The notes under the pieces: model-generated | The model's database searches: none | The model's input: only the letters and a program-made list of their open reading frames with translations | What the model was told of the DNA's origin: nothing | NCBI RefSeq assembly: GCF_000341085.1 | Contig: NZ_ANBA01000028.1 | Span: 1-64,000 of the forward strand | DNA: 64,000 nt | Reading direction: 5' to 3' | Source of the DNA: Nocardiopsis ganjiahuensis DSM 45031 | GTDB taxonomy: Bacteria; Actinomycetota; Actinomycetes; Streptosporangiales; Streptosporangiaceae | Part shown: one piece after another, positions 25,198 to 33,757 of the stretch | Layout of the letters: every line of letters begins with the position of its first letter | How positions within the stretch are numbered: the stretch's first letter is position 1 | Translations under genes and position numbers: made by a program

Positions 25198-26646
25198 GTG
25201 ACCCAAGGGCCCGAGACCGACCACCTCCGCAACTTCGTCAACGGCGGGTACGCCGACACCGCGCAGGGCCGTCGGAGCGAACTCGTCGACCCGGCCACGG
25301 GGCGGGTCTTCGCCACCGCTCCCGTCTCCGGCCCCGAGGACGTCGACGCCGCCTTCCGGGCCGCACGGAGGGCCTTCGACGACGGCTGGCGCGACTGGAC
25401 ACCCGCCGAACGCCAGATCGCGCTCAACAGGTTCGCCGACGCCGTCGAGGCCCGCGCCGACGAGCTCGTCGCCGCCGAGGTCCGCAACTGCGGCAAGCCG
25501 ATCGGCCTCACCAGGTCCGAGGAGATCGGCCAGGTCCTCGACGCCCTCCGCTTCTTCGCCGGGGCCACCCGGAACCTGGAGGGCCGCGCCGCGGGCGAGT
25601 ACCTGCGCGACCACACCTCCTGGATCCGCCGCGAGCCCCTCGGCGTGGTCGGCCAGATCACCCCCTGGAACTACCCGATGGCCATGGCGGCCTGGAAGAT
25701 CGGCCCCGCCCTCGCCGCCGGGAACACGATCGTCCTCAAGCCCTCGGACACCACCCCGGTCTCCACGCTCCTCCTCGCCGAGATCGCCGCCGAGTTCCTG
25801 CCCCCGGGCGTGTTCAACGTGGTCTGCGGCGACCGCGACACCGGCCGCGCCCTCGTCGACCACCCGATCCCGGCGCTGATCTCCCTCACCGGTTCCACCC
25901 GGGCCGGGTTCGAGGTCGCCCAGGCCGGGTCCCGCGACCTCAAGCGCCTCCACCTCGAACTCGGCGGCAAGGCGCCCGTGATCGTCTTCGACGACGCCGA
26001 CGTTGAACAGGCTGCCGCGGGGATCGCCGAGGCCGGCTACTTCAACGCGGGCCAGGACTGCACCGCCGCCACCCGCATCCTCGCCGCCCCCGGCATCCAC
26101 GACGACCTCGCCGCCGCCCTCGCCGAGCAGGCCCGCGGCACCGTCACCGCCGGGCCGGACAACCCCGACGCCGCCTACGGTCCGGTCAACAACGCGAACC
26201 AGCTGGCCCGCGTCACCGGGTTCCTGGAGCGCGTCCCCGACCACGCCGAGATCCTCACCGGCGGAACCAGGGTCGGCGACGAGGGCTTCTTCTACGCGCC
26301 CACGGTCGTGTCCGGTCTGCGCCAGGGCGACGAACTGGTCACCGACGAGATCTTCGGCCCGGTCCTGACCGTCCAGCGCTTCACCGACGAGGACACCGCC
26401 GTGGCCTGGGCCAACGCGGTCGAGTACGGCCTCGCCTCCAGCGTCTGGACCAAGGACCACGCACGCGCCCTGCGGGTCTCGCGCCGCCTCGACTTCGGCT
26501 GCGTGTGGATCAACACCCACATCCCCGTCACGGCCGAGATGCCGCACGGCGGCTTCAAGCACTCCGGCTACGGCAAGGACCTGTCGACGTACTCGTTCGA
26601 GGAGTACACCCGGGTCAAGCACGTCATGAGCTACATCGGTTCCTGA
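25198..26646 (+). CDS. Gamma-aminobutyraldehyde dehydrogenase family protein
   Basis: The product is 482 aa. GTG at 25198 follows AGGGGAG; the longer open frame upstream is antisense to the aminotransferase and is rejected. ALDH superfamily features: QITPWNYPM, GNTIVLKPSD, the Glu in LHLELGGKAPVIV, and the catalytic Cys in NAGQDCTAATR. The last motif (GQDCTAATR) is characteristic of gamma-aminobutyraldehyde/phenylacetaldehyde dehydrogenases. It oxidises 4-aminobutyraldehyde to GABA with NAD+, taking the product of the divergent aminotransferase. First gene of a six-gene forward cluster. Confidence 0.92.
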   Translation: MTQGPETDHLRNFVNGGYADTAQGRRSELVDPATGRVFATAPVSGPEDVDAAFRAARRAFDDGWRDWTPAERQIALNRFADAVEARADELVAAEVRNCGKPIGLTRSEEIGQVLDALRFFAGATRNLEGRAAGEYLRDHTSWIRREPLGVVGQITPWNYPMAMAAWKIGPALAAGNTIVLKPSDTTPVSTLLLAEIAAEFLPPGVFNVVCGDRDTGRALVDHPIPALISLTGSTRAGFEVAQAGSRDLKRLHLELGGKAPVIVFDDADVEQAAAGIAEAGYFNAGQDCTAATRILAAPGIHDDLAAALAEQARGTVTAGPDNPDAAYGPVNNANQLARVTGFLERVPDHAEILTGGTRVGDEGFFYAPTVVSGLRQGDELVTDEIFGPVLTVQRFTDEDTAVAWANAVEYGLASSVWTKDHARALRVSRRLDFGCVWINTHIPVTAEMPHGGFKHSGYGKDLSTYSFEEYTRVKHVMSYIGS

Positions 26647-26682
26647 CCGGAGCCCACCCACCAGAACCGACAGGAACACCCC

Positions 26683-27870
26683 ATGGTCACGACAGCGAAC
26701 AGCAGCACAGAGGAGCCCGCGGTGACGGCCCAGGACGCGTCGGCCCAGGACTCGCCGAACCCCTCGGAGCAGGGCCCGGAGATCAGCCTGGAGCGGGTCG
26801 TCAAGGCCTACCGGACCGGCTCGGACACCGTCCGCGCGGTCGGCGGCGTCGACCTGGAGATCGCCCGCGGCGAGTTCTTCTCACTGCTGGGCCCCTCCGG
26901 ATGCGGCAAGACCACCACCATGCGGATGATCGCCGGGTTCGAGGAACCCACCGAGGGTGTCGTGCGCCTGTCCGGCCGGGACGTCACCGGCGTCCCGGCC
27001 AACCGACGCGACGTCAACATGGTCTTCCAGAGCTACGCGCTCTTCCCCCACATGACGGTCGAGGCCAACGTCGCCTTCGGCCTGGAGCGCAAGCGGGTCC
27101 CGAAGGCGGAGATCCGCCGCAGGGTGGGGGAGATGCTCGAACTCGTCGAGCTGGGCCACCGCGCCAAGCACCGCCCGGCCCAGCTCTCCGGCGGACAGCA
27201 GCAGCGGGTCGCCCTGGCCCGGGCCCTGGTCAACGAGCCCGGCGCCCTCCTGCTCGACGAACCCCTCGGCGCGCTGGACCTCAAGCTCCGCCAGTCCATG
27301 CAGGTCGAGCTCAAGCGCATCCAGCGCGAGGTCGGCATCACCTTCGTCTACGTCACCCACGACCAGGGCGAGGCCCTGACCATGTCCGACCGGGTCGCGG
27401 TGATGAACAACGGCCTCGTGGAGCAGCTGGGCACCCCGGCCGAGATCTACGAGCGCCCCGCCACCCGGTTCGTCGCCGACTTCATCGGCACCAGCAACCT
27501 GCTCACCGGCACGATCGGTGCCGCCGACGCCGCCGGCCACCACCGGGTCGAGCTGGGCCACGACCTCACCGCCCTGGTCGCCGAACTCCCCAAAGGGCTC
27601 TCGGCCGGGGACCGGGCCCACCTGACCGTCCGCCCGGAGAAGGTCCGGATCGGCCTGGAACGGCCCGGGGGCGACCTCAGCATCCTGCCCGGCACCGTCG
27701 CCGAGACCGTCTACATGGGCTCGGCCACGCACTACCAGGTGTCCCTGGCCAACGGGGCCGAGGTGACCGTCTACCAACAGAACTCCTCGGACTCCACCCT
27801 GGTCGCCGGCCGCGGCGAGGCGGTCTGGCTCTCCTGGGCTCCGCGCCACTCGTACGCGCTGCCCGTCTGA
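26683..27870 (+). CDS. potA: Polyamine ABC transporter ATP-binding protein
   Basis: The product is 395 aa. After a ~30-residue Ser/Glu-rich N-terminal extension the ABC domain shows Walker A GPSGCGKTT (residues ~70-78), Q-loop in NMVFQSYALFPHM, signature LSGGQQQR, Walker B ALLLDEPLGALD and the switch His in YVTHDQ. The C-terminal ~110 residues form a TOBE/OB regulatory domain (HLTVRPEKVRIG), as in PotA. It energises uptake of putrescine or spermidine through the PotB/PotC-like permeases encoded downstream. It lies 36 nt after the dehydrogenase. Confidence 0.93.
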   Translation: MVTTANSSTEEPAVTAQDASAQDSPNPSEQGPEISLERVVKAYRTGSDTVRAVGGVDLEIARGEFFSLLGPSGCGKTTTMRMIAGFEEPTEGVVRLSGRDVTGVPANRRDVNMVFQSYALFPHMTVEANVAFGLERKRVPKAEIRRRVGEMLELVELGHRAKHRPAQLSGGQQQRVALARALVNEPGALLLDEPLGALDLKLRQSMQVELKRIQREVGITFVYVTHDQGEALTMSDRVAVMNNGLVEQLGTPAEIYERPATRFVADFIGTSNLLTGTIGAADAAGHHRVELGHDLTALVAELPKGLSAGDRAHLTVRPEKVRIGLERPGGDLSILPGTVAETVYMGSATHYQVSLANGAEVTVYQQNSSDSTLVAGRGEAVWLSWAPRHSYALPV

Positions 27871-27961
27871 GCCCGCCCCGCGCCCTTCCGCCGACCCCGG
27901 CCCGGCCACTCCCCGCCCCGACGACCGGCAGACCCCCACACCCGAAGTAGGGAACGACGAC

Positions 27962-29236
27962 ATGAACCACCCCTCGCGAGCGCACCTGAACCCGGCCCTC
28001 CTGCGCGGCCTCACCAGGGCCCGGCGCACCGGCCCCGGCCTGCCCGCGCTGCCCGGCCTCTCCCGTCGCCGCACCCTCCAGGCCGGCGGCGCCGCTGCCG
28101 CCGCGCTCGCCCTGTCCGCCTGCGGTGTCGGCGGCCAGCAGCGCGACCCGGAGGCCGACGCCGACTACTGGGCGGACAAGGAGGAGACGGGCTCGCTGCG
28201 CTGGGCCAACTGGCCCCTGTACATGGACCCCGAGCGCACCCAGCTCGCGCAGTTCAAGGAGTCCACCGGCACCGACGTGGAGTACCACGAGGACGTCCAG
28301 GAGGCGGCGTCGTTCTTCGGGCAGATCCAGCCCAAGCTCGCCAACGGGGACGACATCGGCTACGACCTGATGACCCTCCCCAACGGCTTCGAGTTCAGCA
28401 AGCTCGTGGAGCTCGGCTACGTGGTCCAGCTCGACCACGCGCGGCTGCCCAACTTCGCGGAGCACGCGGGCGAGGTCTACAAGAACAGCGCCTACGACCC
28501 GGGCAACAAGTACAGCGTCCCCTACACCTCGGGCATCACCGGGATCGCCTACAACGCGGACTACGTCGACCGTGAGATCACCAGCATCGCCGACCTGTGG
28601 GACACCGCCTTCGAAGGCAAGGTCGGTATGTTCGCCGACCCGCAGGAGATCGCCAACTTCGGCCTCCTCCTCAACGGGGTCGACCCGGCCGACTCCACCA
28701 GGGAGGACTGGGAGGCCGCGGCCGAGAAGCTCCGGGAGCAGCGCGAGTCCGGGGTGGTGCGCGCCTACTACGACCAGGACTTCATCCAGCCGCTCACCAA
28801 CGGCGACCTGTGGCTCACCATGGCCTGGTCCGGCGACATCTACCAGCAGAACGCCGAGGAGGGCACGAACCTGAAGTTCGTCATCCCCGAGGAGGGCGCC
28901 ACCCTCTGGACCGACAACCTGCTGATCCCCTTCACCTCGCGGGCCCCGGTCGACGCGATCAAGCTCATGGACTTCCTCTACGACCCCGAGATCGCCACCG
29001 GGCTGACCGAGTACATCAGCTACATCCCGCCGGTCCCGAACGCCCAGGAGGTCATGGCCGAGTGGGCCGACGCCGAGGACGACGGCGAGCGCGCCGAGGC
29101 CCTCAGGGAGCTGGCGGAGAGCAACCTGGTCTTCCCCGAGGAGAGCGACTACCAGCGGCTCCACAACTACGTCGCCCTGGAGACCGACCAGCAGGACGAG
29201 TTCTCCTCGATCTTCCAGGCCATCACCCAGAGCTGA
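27962..29236 (+). CDS. potD: Polyamine ABC transporter substrate-binding lipoprotein (Tat type)
   Basis: The product is 424 aa. The N-terminus carries a twin-arginine motif SRRRTL (residues ~34-39) followed by an Ala-rich hydrophobic stretch and lipobox LSAC (lipid-modified Cys 54). The protein should thus be exported folded and anchored outside. The mature part resembles PotD/PotF-family proteins (SLRWANWPLYMDP; YDLMTLPNGFEF; VPYTSGITGIAYN; LWLTMAWSGDIYQQN). Acidic and Trp residues in these segments would bind the amine groups. It lies 91 nt after potA with SD GGGAACGACG. Confidence 0.93.
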   Translation: MNHPSRAHLNPALLRGLTRARRTGPGLPALPGLSRRRTLQAGGAAAAALALSACGVGGQQRDPEADADYWADKEETGSLRWANWPLYMDPERTQLAQFKESTGTDVEYHEDVQEAASFFGQIQPKLANGDDIGYDLMTLPNGFEFSKLVELGYVVQLDHARLPNFAEHAGEVYKNSAYDPGNKYSVPYTSGITGIAYNADYVDREITSIADLWDTAFEGKVGMFADPQEIANFGLLLNGVDPADSTREDWEAAAEKLREQRESGVVRAYYDQDFIQPLTNGDLWLTMAWSGDIYQQNAEEGTNLKFVIPEEGATLWTDNLLIPFTSRAPVDAIKLMDFLYDPEIATGLTEYISYIPPVPNAQEVMAEWADAEDDGERAEALRELAESNLVFPEESDYQRLHNYVALETDQQDEFSSIFQAITQS

Positions 29237-29293
29237 CCCACGTCTCTGACCGACCCGGAGCTGACCCCTCCCGACCGATCCCGAGCTGATCCC

Positions 29294-30148
29294 ATGAGAA
29301 ACCGCACGACGACGCCCTACGTCCTGGTCCTCCCGGCGTGGATCTGGCTGGCGCTGTTCTTCGTGGTCCCCATCGGCGGGATGCTGTCGTTGTCGCTGAC
29401 CACGGGAAACGTGGTCACCGGCTTCCAGCAGACCTTCGAGGTGGGCAACTACGTCACGGCCGTCAGCACCTACTGGGAGCAGATCCTGCGCTCCCTGTTC
29501 TACGGTGCGTGCGCCACGCTGCTCTGCATCGCCGTGGGCTACCCCATGGCCTACTGGATCGCCTTCCGCGCCGGACCGCACAAGTCCACGTACCTGCTGC
29601 TGATCCTGCTGCCGTTCTTCGTGTCGTTCGTGCTCCGCACGATCTCCTGGCGGTTCCTGCTGGCCGACAACGGCGTCGTCCTGGGGTCGCTGAAGTCGGT
29701 CGGGCTGGTCCCCGCCGACCTCCAGCTGCTCAACTCCGCCCCGGCGGTGGTCATGGGACTGGCCTACAACTTCCTGCCGTTCATGGTGCTGCCGATCTAC
29801 GCGGTCCTCGAACGGATGGACCCGCGCCTGGTGGAGGCCGCGCACGACCTCTACGCCGGCCGGTTCCAGGCCTTCGTCCGCGTGATCCTGCCGGTGTCCC
29901 TGCCCGGGGTGTTCGCGGGGGTGCTGATGACCTTCATCCCCACCAGCGCCGACTACGTCAACGCCTCGGTGCTGGGCGGCACCCACAACACGATGATCGG
30001 CAACGTCATTCAGACGCAGTACCTGGTCAACAACAACTACCCGATCGCCGCGTCGATCACCTTCGTCCTCATGGGGCTGCTGCTCGCGGGCATCTTCAGC
30101 TACGCGCGCGCCCTGGGCACGGAGCGGGTCATGGAGGTGCACACCTGA
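29294..30148 (+). CDS. potB: Polyamine ABC transporter permease 1
   Basis: The product is 284 aa with six predicted membrane segments. The type I importer EAA loop is seen near residue ~185-205 (DPRLVEAAHDLYAGRFQAFVRVILPVSLPG), which contacts the ATPase. Its TGA overlaps the next ATG (TGATG), so the two permeases are coupled. Confidence 0.92.
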   Translation: MRNRTTTPYVLVLPAWIWLALFFVVPIGGMLSLSLTTGNVVTGFQQTFEVGNYVTAVSTYWEQILRSLFYGACATLLCIAVGYPMAYWIAFRAGPHKSTYLLLILLPFFVSFVLRTISWRFLLADNGVVLGSLKSVGLVPADLQLLNSAPAVVMGLAYNFLPFMVLPIYAVLERMDPRLVEAAHDLYAGRFQAFVRVILPVSLPGVFAGVLMTFIPTSADYVNASVLGGTHNTMIGNVIQTQYLVNNNYPIAASITFVLMGLLLAGIFSYARALGTERVMEVHT

Positions 30149-31008
30149 TGAGCGTCCGACTCGGCACGGAACCACCCTCCGCACCCCCACCGCCCCCGGC
30201 CCGGCTCGGCGGCACCGGGCGCACGCGCGGCCCCCGGCGCCGGATCGACTGGGGCCGCTACTACACCTGGCTGGTCCTGGCCTGGCTGTTCACACCCATC
30301 GTGTTCATGGTGGCGTTCAGCTTCAACGACCCCGCGGGCAAGCACAACATCACCTGGCAGGGCTTCACCTTCAAGTGGTACGCCAACGCCTTCGCGCACC
30401 CCACGCTCAACGAGGCGATGTTCAACTCCGTGAGCATCGCGCTGCTGAGCATGCTGATCGCGGGCGCGCTCGGCAGCCTGCTCGGGCTGGCGCTGGGCCG
30501 GTTCTCGTTCCGCGGAAAGCAGCTCACCAACCTGGTGATGTTCTCCGCGATCAGCGCCCCCGAGGTGGTGCTCGGCGCCGCCCTGCTGTCCACGTTCCTG
30601 ATGATGAACGTGACCACCGGCTACTGGACGACCGTCGTCGCGCACGTGATGTTCTGCGTGTCCTTCGTGGCCATCACCGTGCGGGCGCGGGTGATCACCC
30701 TGGACCCGGCGCTGGAGGAGGCCGCCCGCGACCTCGGGGCGGGGCCGTTCACCACGTTCCGACTGGTCACCCTGCCCATGCTCTTCCCCGCGATCATGGC
30801 GGGCGGGCTGCTGGCCTTCGCCCTGTCCATCGACGACTACATCATCACGACCTTCGTCAGCGGCGACGTCACCACGTTCCCGCTGTGGGTCTGGGGCGCC
30901 ACGCGGGTCGGTATCCCGCCGCAGGTCAACGTGATGGGCACACTGCTGTTCGGGGTCGGGCTGATCATGGCGGTGGTCAACGTCGTCATGGCCAACCGCC
31001 GCAGGTGA
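30148..31008 (+). CDS. potC: Polyamine ABC transporter permease 2
   Basis: The product is 286 aa. ATG at 30148 overlaps the potB stop; the longer frame starting at 29338 is an out-of-frame shadow of potB. A ~35-residue Pro/Arg-rich N-terminal extension precedes six membrane segments. The EAA loop reads DPALEEAARDLGAGPFTTFRLVTLPMLFP, and the SIDDYIITTFVSG segment is typical of PotC/PotI. It forms the heterodimeric channel with PotB. Confidence 0.93.
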   Translation: MSVRLGTEPPSAPPPPPARLGGTGRTRGPRRRIDWGRYYTWLVLAWLFTPIVFMVAFSFNDPAGKHNITWQGFTFKWYANAFAHPTLNEAMFNSVSIALLSMLIAGALGSLLGLALGRFSFRGKQLTNLVMFSAISAPEVVLGAALLSTFLMMNVTTGYWTTVVAHVMFCVSFVAITVRARVITLDPALEEAARDLGAGPFTTFRLVTLPMLFPAIMAGGLLAFALSIDDYIITTFVSGDVTTFPLWVWGATRVGIPPQVNVMGTLLFGVGLIMAVVNVVMANRRR

Positions 31009-31044
31009 ACCCCGGCGGGGATTCCCGACTCCCATGACACAAGC

Positions 31045-31070
31045 ACCGGCCGCCGGACCCGGCGGCCGGT
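31045..31070 (+). terminator. Intergenic hairpin after potC
   Basis: A perfect 11-bp stem ACCGGCCGCCG / CGGCGGCCGGT has a 4-nt loop and no T-tract. It lies between potC and the oxidase, so it may attenuate or stabilise the upstream transcript. Its position argues that the oxidase starts at 31097 and not at the ATG at 31034. Confidence 0.5.
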
Positions 31071-31096
31071 CGATCGACGAGAGACGAGTGAGAGCC

Positions 31097-32521
31097 ATGG
31101 CCGACAGCACGCGCGCCGATGCGGCACGGGCCCTGGAAGGAGCACGCCCGCGGGTGTTCTGGCTGGACCCCGACATCCCCGGGCACGACGTCCCCGAACC
31201 CGCTCCGGCGCTGGTCGGCGACGTGCACGCGGACCTGGCCGTGGTCGGGGCGGGTTTCAGCGGGCTGTGGGCGGCGCTCATCGCCAAGGAGCGCGACCCC
31301 GACCGGGACGTGGTCCTGGTGGAGGCCCGCACCACCGGCTGGGCGGCCTCGGGCCGCAACGGCGGCTTCTGCGCGGCCAGCCTGACCCACGGCTACGACA
31401 ACGGGGCCGAGCGCTGGCCGGAGGAGATCGAGGAACTCGAACGCCAAGGCGCGGCCAACCTCGACGCCATCGAGGAGACCGTCCGCAGGTACGGCATCGA
31501 CTGCGAGTTCGAGCGCACCGGCGAGACCCTCGTGGCCACCGAGCCCTGGCAGGCCGAGTGGTTCGAGGAGGCGGCCGCGGCCCAGCGGGCCAAGGGCCAG
31601 AAGGTCCAGGTGTGGGACGCCGAGGAGGTGCGCCGACGGATCGACTCGCCCACCTACGTGGGCGGGTACCACGAGTCCGACGGCGTCGCGATGATCCACC
31701 CCGCCAAGCTCGCCTGGGGTCTGCGCGCGGTGTGCGAGCGGCTCGGTGTGCGGATCTTCGAGAACACCCCCGTGCGCGCCATCAGCTCGGTGCCCGCCGG
31801 GCTGCGCCTGGAGACCCGGTCGGGGACGCTGCACGCGCGCAGGGTGGCCTGGGGCGGCGGGGCCTTCCCAGGTCCGCTGCGCCGGCTCAAGCACTACCTG
31901 GCGCCGGTCTACGACTACGCGCTGATGACCGAACCGCTCACCGACGAGCAGATGGCCTCCGTCGGCTGGGAGGGCCGCCAGGGGGTTTCGGACTCCGCGA
32001 ACTTCTTCCACTACTACCGGCTCACCGCGGACAACCGCATCCTGTGGGGCGGTTACGACATCGTGCACCACTACGGCGGCAAGGTGCGCCCCGAGTACGA
32101 GCAGCGGCCGGAGACCTTCCAGAAGCTGGCCGAGCACTTCCTGGAGACCTTCCCGCAGTTGAGGGGGATCCGCTTCGGGCACACCTGGGGCGGGGTCATC
32201 GACACGTGCAGCCGCTTCTCGGTGTTCTTCGGTGACGCCTACGGCGGGCGGCTGGCCTACGCCGCCGGGTACACCGGTTTGGGCGTGGGCGCCACCCGGT
32301 TCGGGGCGCAGGTGATGCTGGACAAGCTGGACGGCCTGGACACCGAGCGCACGAGGTTGCGGATGGTCAGGGAGAAGCCGCTTCCGTTCCCGCCGGAGCC
32401 GGTCCGTTCCCTGGGTATCGAGCTCACCCTGCGGGCCACGGCCGCCGCCGACCGCAACGGGGGACGGCGCAACCTGTGGCTGCGGGGCCTGGACGCGGTG
32501 GGCATGGGTTTCGACAGCTGA
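31097..32521 (+). CDS. FAD-dependent amine oxidase, gamma-glutamylputrescine oxidase-like
   Basis: The product is 474 aa from the ATG at 31097 (GAGAG upstream); an in-frame ATG at 31034 would add 21 residues spanning a hairpin. It is a DAO-family flavoprotein: Rossmann motif ADLAVVGAGFSGLWAAL, the VVLVEARTTGWAASGRNGGF loop that covers FAD, and C-terminal GHTWGGVIDTCSRFSVF and YAAGYTGLGVG. The family includes PuuB, which oxidises gamma-glutamylputrescine, and related amine oxidases. Position at the end of the polyamine uptake cluster supports oxidative deamination of a polyamine or its conjugate. No glutamylputrescine synthetase gene is seen here, so the exact substrate is open. Confidence 0.88.
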   Translation: MADSTRADAARALEGARPRVFWLDPDIPGHDVPEPAPALVGDVHADLAVVGAGFSGLWAALIAKERDPDRDVVLVEARTTGWAASGRNGGFCAASLTHGYDNGAERWPEEIEELERQGAANLDAIEETVRRYGIDCEFERTGETLVATEPWQAEWFEEAAAAQRAKGQKVQVWDAEEVRRRIDSPTYVGGYHESDGVAMIHPAKLAWGLRAVCERLGVRIFENTPVRAISSVPAGLRLETRSGTLHARRVAWGGGAFPGPLRRLKHYLAPVYDYALMTEPLTDEQMASVGWEGRQGVSDSANFFHYYRLTADNRILWGGYDIVHHYGGKVRPEYEQRPETFQKLAEHFLETFPQLRGIRFGHTWGGVIDTCSRFSVFFGDAYGGRLAYAAGYTGLGVGATRFGAQVMLDKLDGLDTERTRLRMVREKPLPFPPEPVRSLGIELTLRATAAADRNGGRRNLWLRGLDAVGMGFDS

Positions 32522-32810
32522 CCGGCTTCGGAGATTCGGGGCGGGTCCGATCCGGCCACTCGGGCACACCCGACCGGAAACCGGCTGTTTCCGGCAAGGA
32601 TCGGTAATGCTGTGCCAAGGGTTGCCATGTGGGGCGATGCGGACGGCGTGGCGTACGCGCAGGTCATCCGGCCGGGGTGAGTATGGGCAGCGGGCCGCGG
32701 GGGAGTTACCGAAGGTGACCCAGCTCCTCCCGCGGGCCGACCCTCCTCACCCGAACCCACCGCGTGGCCGCCCACTGGCCCAAATTTCAAGGCCGCGCGG
32801 TGTTTGCTCC

Positions 32811-32844
32811 GAACGGCGCCCGTGCCCCGGCACGGGCGCCGTTC
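32811..32844. terminator. 34-bp near-perfect palindromic hairpin
   Basis: A 16-bp perfect stem (GAACGGCGCCCGTGCC / GGCACGGGCGCCGTTC) has only CC between the arms. It lies 290 nt past the oxidase stop, within the gene-free stretch 32522-33074. A termination or cruciform role is possible; there is no T-tract. Confidence 0.5.
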
Positions 32845-32929
32845 GCGTTCACCCGAGGGTCTCGCGCGGGGTCCGGCAGTGAGAGGACAGCGTGCTCTCC
32901 AGGCCTGGGGGAGGGGTGTTCCTCGGCGC

Positions 32930-33074
32930 CTTCTTTTTCCTGGCAAGGGAGCAGTAGGTTGGGGTTGAAGGTTGATTGAGGGTGACCATTTTGGGTGATT
33001 TGTCTTCGGTGTCCGAGTGTCAACAACGTGCAGATTTTGGCCTCTTGGCGATCTAGACCCGCAGGTCACCGAGA
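32930..33074 (+). promoter_or_regulatory. Putative CRISPR leader
   Basis: This stretch, richer in A/T and in GGTTGA/GGTGA-like short repeats than its surroundings, directly precedes the first repeat. The array orientation (see CRISPR entry) places the leader on this side. I cannot identify a promoter consensus with confidence. The open frame 32607-32882 in the preceding gap has no SD and unlikely composition. Confidence 0.5.
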
Positions 33075-33591
33075 CTGCTCCCCGCGCACGCGGGGATGGA
33101 CCTGTCAGTGGTAGTGGTCGCCGCTCTGCTGATGGCTGCTCCCCGCGCACGCGGGGATGGACCCCCCCACTACGGCCCCCGCCACCACGGCGGGGGCTGC
33201 TCCCCGCGCACGCGGGGATGGACCCGAGGTCGCCGAAGGCCGGCGCACCTCCAAGGCCTGCTCCCCGCGCACGCGGGGATGGACCCGGCGCGTCTTCACG
33301 TTCTAGAAGGTGCTCGAGCTGCTCCCCGCGCACGCGGGGATGGACCCTTCTTCGCCGCTGACGAGGACTCGGTAATTCCCTGCTCCCCGCGCACGCGGGG
33401 ATGGACCCGCCAGATCGGCCGAGTCGGAGCGCACCCGGAACTGCTCCCCGCGCACGCGGGGATGGACCCGCAACGACAAGGAGGGCGGCGACAAGAAGGC
33501 GCTGCTCCCCGCGCACGCGGGGATGGACCCCACCAGTCACCCCCCGTACTTTCCGGATAGTTCTGCTCCCCGCGCAGGCGGGGATGGACCC
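33075..33591 (+). CRISPR. Type I-E CRISPR array, 9 repeats and 8 spacers
   Basis: The 29-nt repeat reads CTGCTCCCCGCGCACGCGGG then GATGGACCC. Repeats start at 33075, 33136, 33197, 33258, 33319, 33380, 33441, 33502 and 33563; every spacer is exactly 32 nt. The CCCCGCG-CACGCGGGG hairpin, GGGGAT block and 29/32 geometry match type I-E of actinobacteria and the E. coli repeat orientation, so transcription is left to right. The last repeat has one change (CAGGCGG for CACGCGG), typical of the leader-distal end; the first ends in T where the others end in C. No cas gene is in the window. Spacer targets could not be searched; I noticed no match inside this window by eye. Confidence 0.97.
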
Positions 33592-33627
33592 GGGTACAGG
33601 TGAGGGAGCGTGCCTGCAGACTCTTCT

Positions 33628-33701
33628 TCAGGGTTGAGGAACATCGGAACAGGATCCGGCGCTTAGCGCGGGTTTCCGTTCCGATGTTCCTCAACCCCTG
33701 A
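33628..33701. repeat. 20-bp inverted repeat at the CRISPR distal end
   Basis: The arm at 33631-33650 and its exact reverse complement at 33678-33697 share the core GAACATCGGAAC. With a one-base bulge the pairing extends to 33628/33701. The arms flank a 27-bp centre. It begins 37 bp after the last CRISPR repeat and 57 bp from the Fic gene stop. Part of it recurs as a direct repeat at 35019, which suggests recombinase arm or core sites. Confidence 0.75.
33639..33668 (+). repeat. Direct repeat copy 1 (candidate att site)
   Basis: The 17-bp word GAACATCGGAACAGGAT (33639-33655) is followed after 7 nt (CCGGCGC) by TTAGCG. The same 17 bp followed immediately by TTAGCG occurs at 35019-35041. The two copies bracket the Fic gene. 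Confidence 0.55.
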
Positions 33702-33757
33702 CACGTAGGCGTGGTCGACCGTCGGTCGAACTGGTCGACACGGCCCCGGCTGTGGGG

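Noticed and set aside
27677..30190. Reverse-strand open frame of 837 codons over potD/potB
   Set aside because: Antisense shadow of well-supported transporter genes; biased Val/Gly/Glu/Asp composition, no motif.
32607..32882. 91-codon forward open frame before the CRISPR leader
   Set aside because: No ribosome site, Arg/Gly/Pro shadow composition, and it runs through a perfect hairpin.
33075..33591. Type I-C, I-G or type III array
   Set aside because: The 29-nt repeat with CCCCGCG/CGCGGGG hairpin and uniform 32-nt spacers fits type I-E.
33105..33694. Repetitive proteins with RARGDGP or PACAGSS units
   Set aside because: These frames are translations of the CRISPR repeats, not genes.
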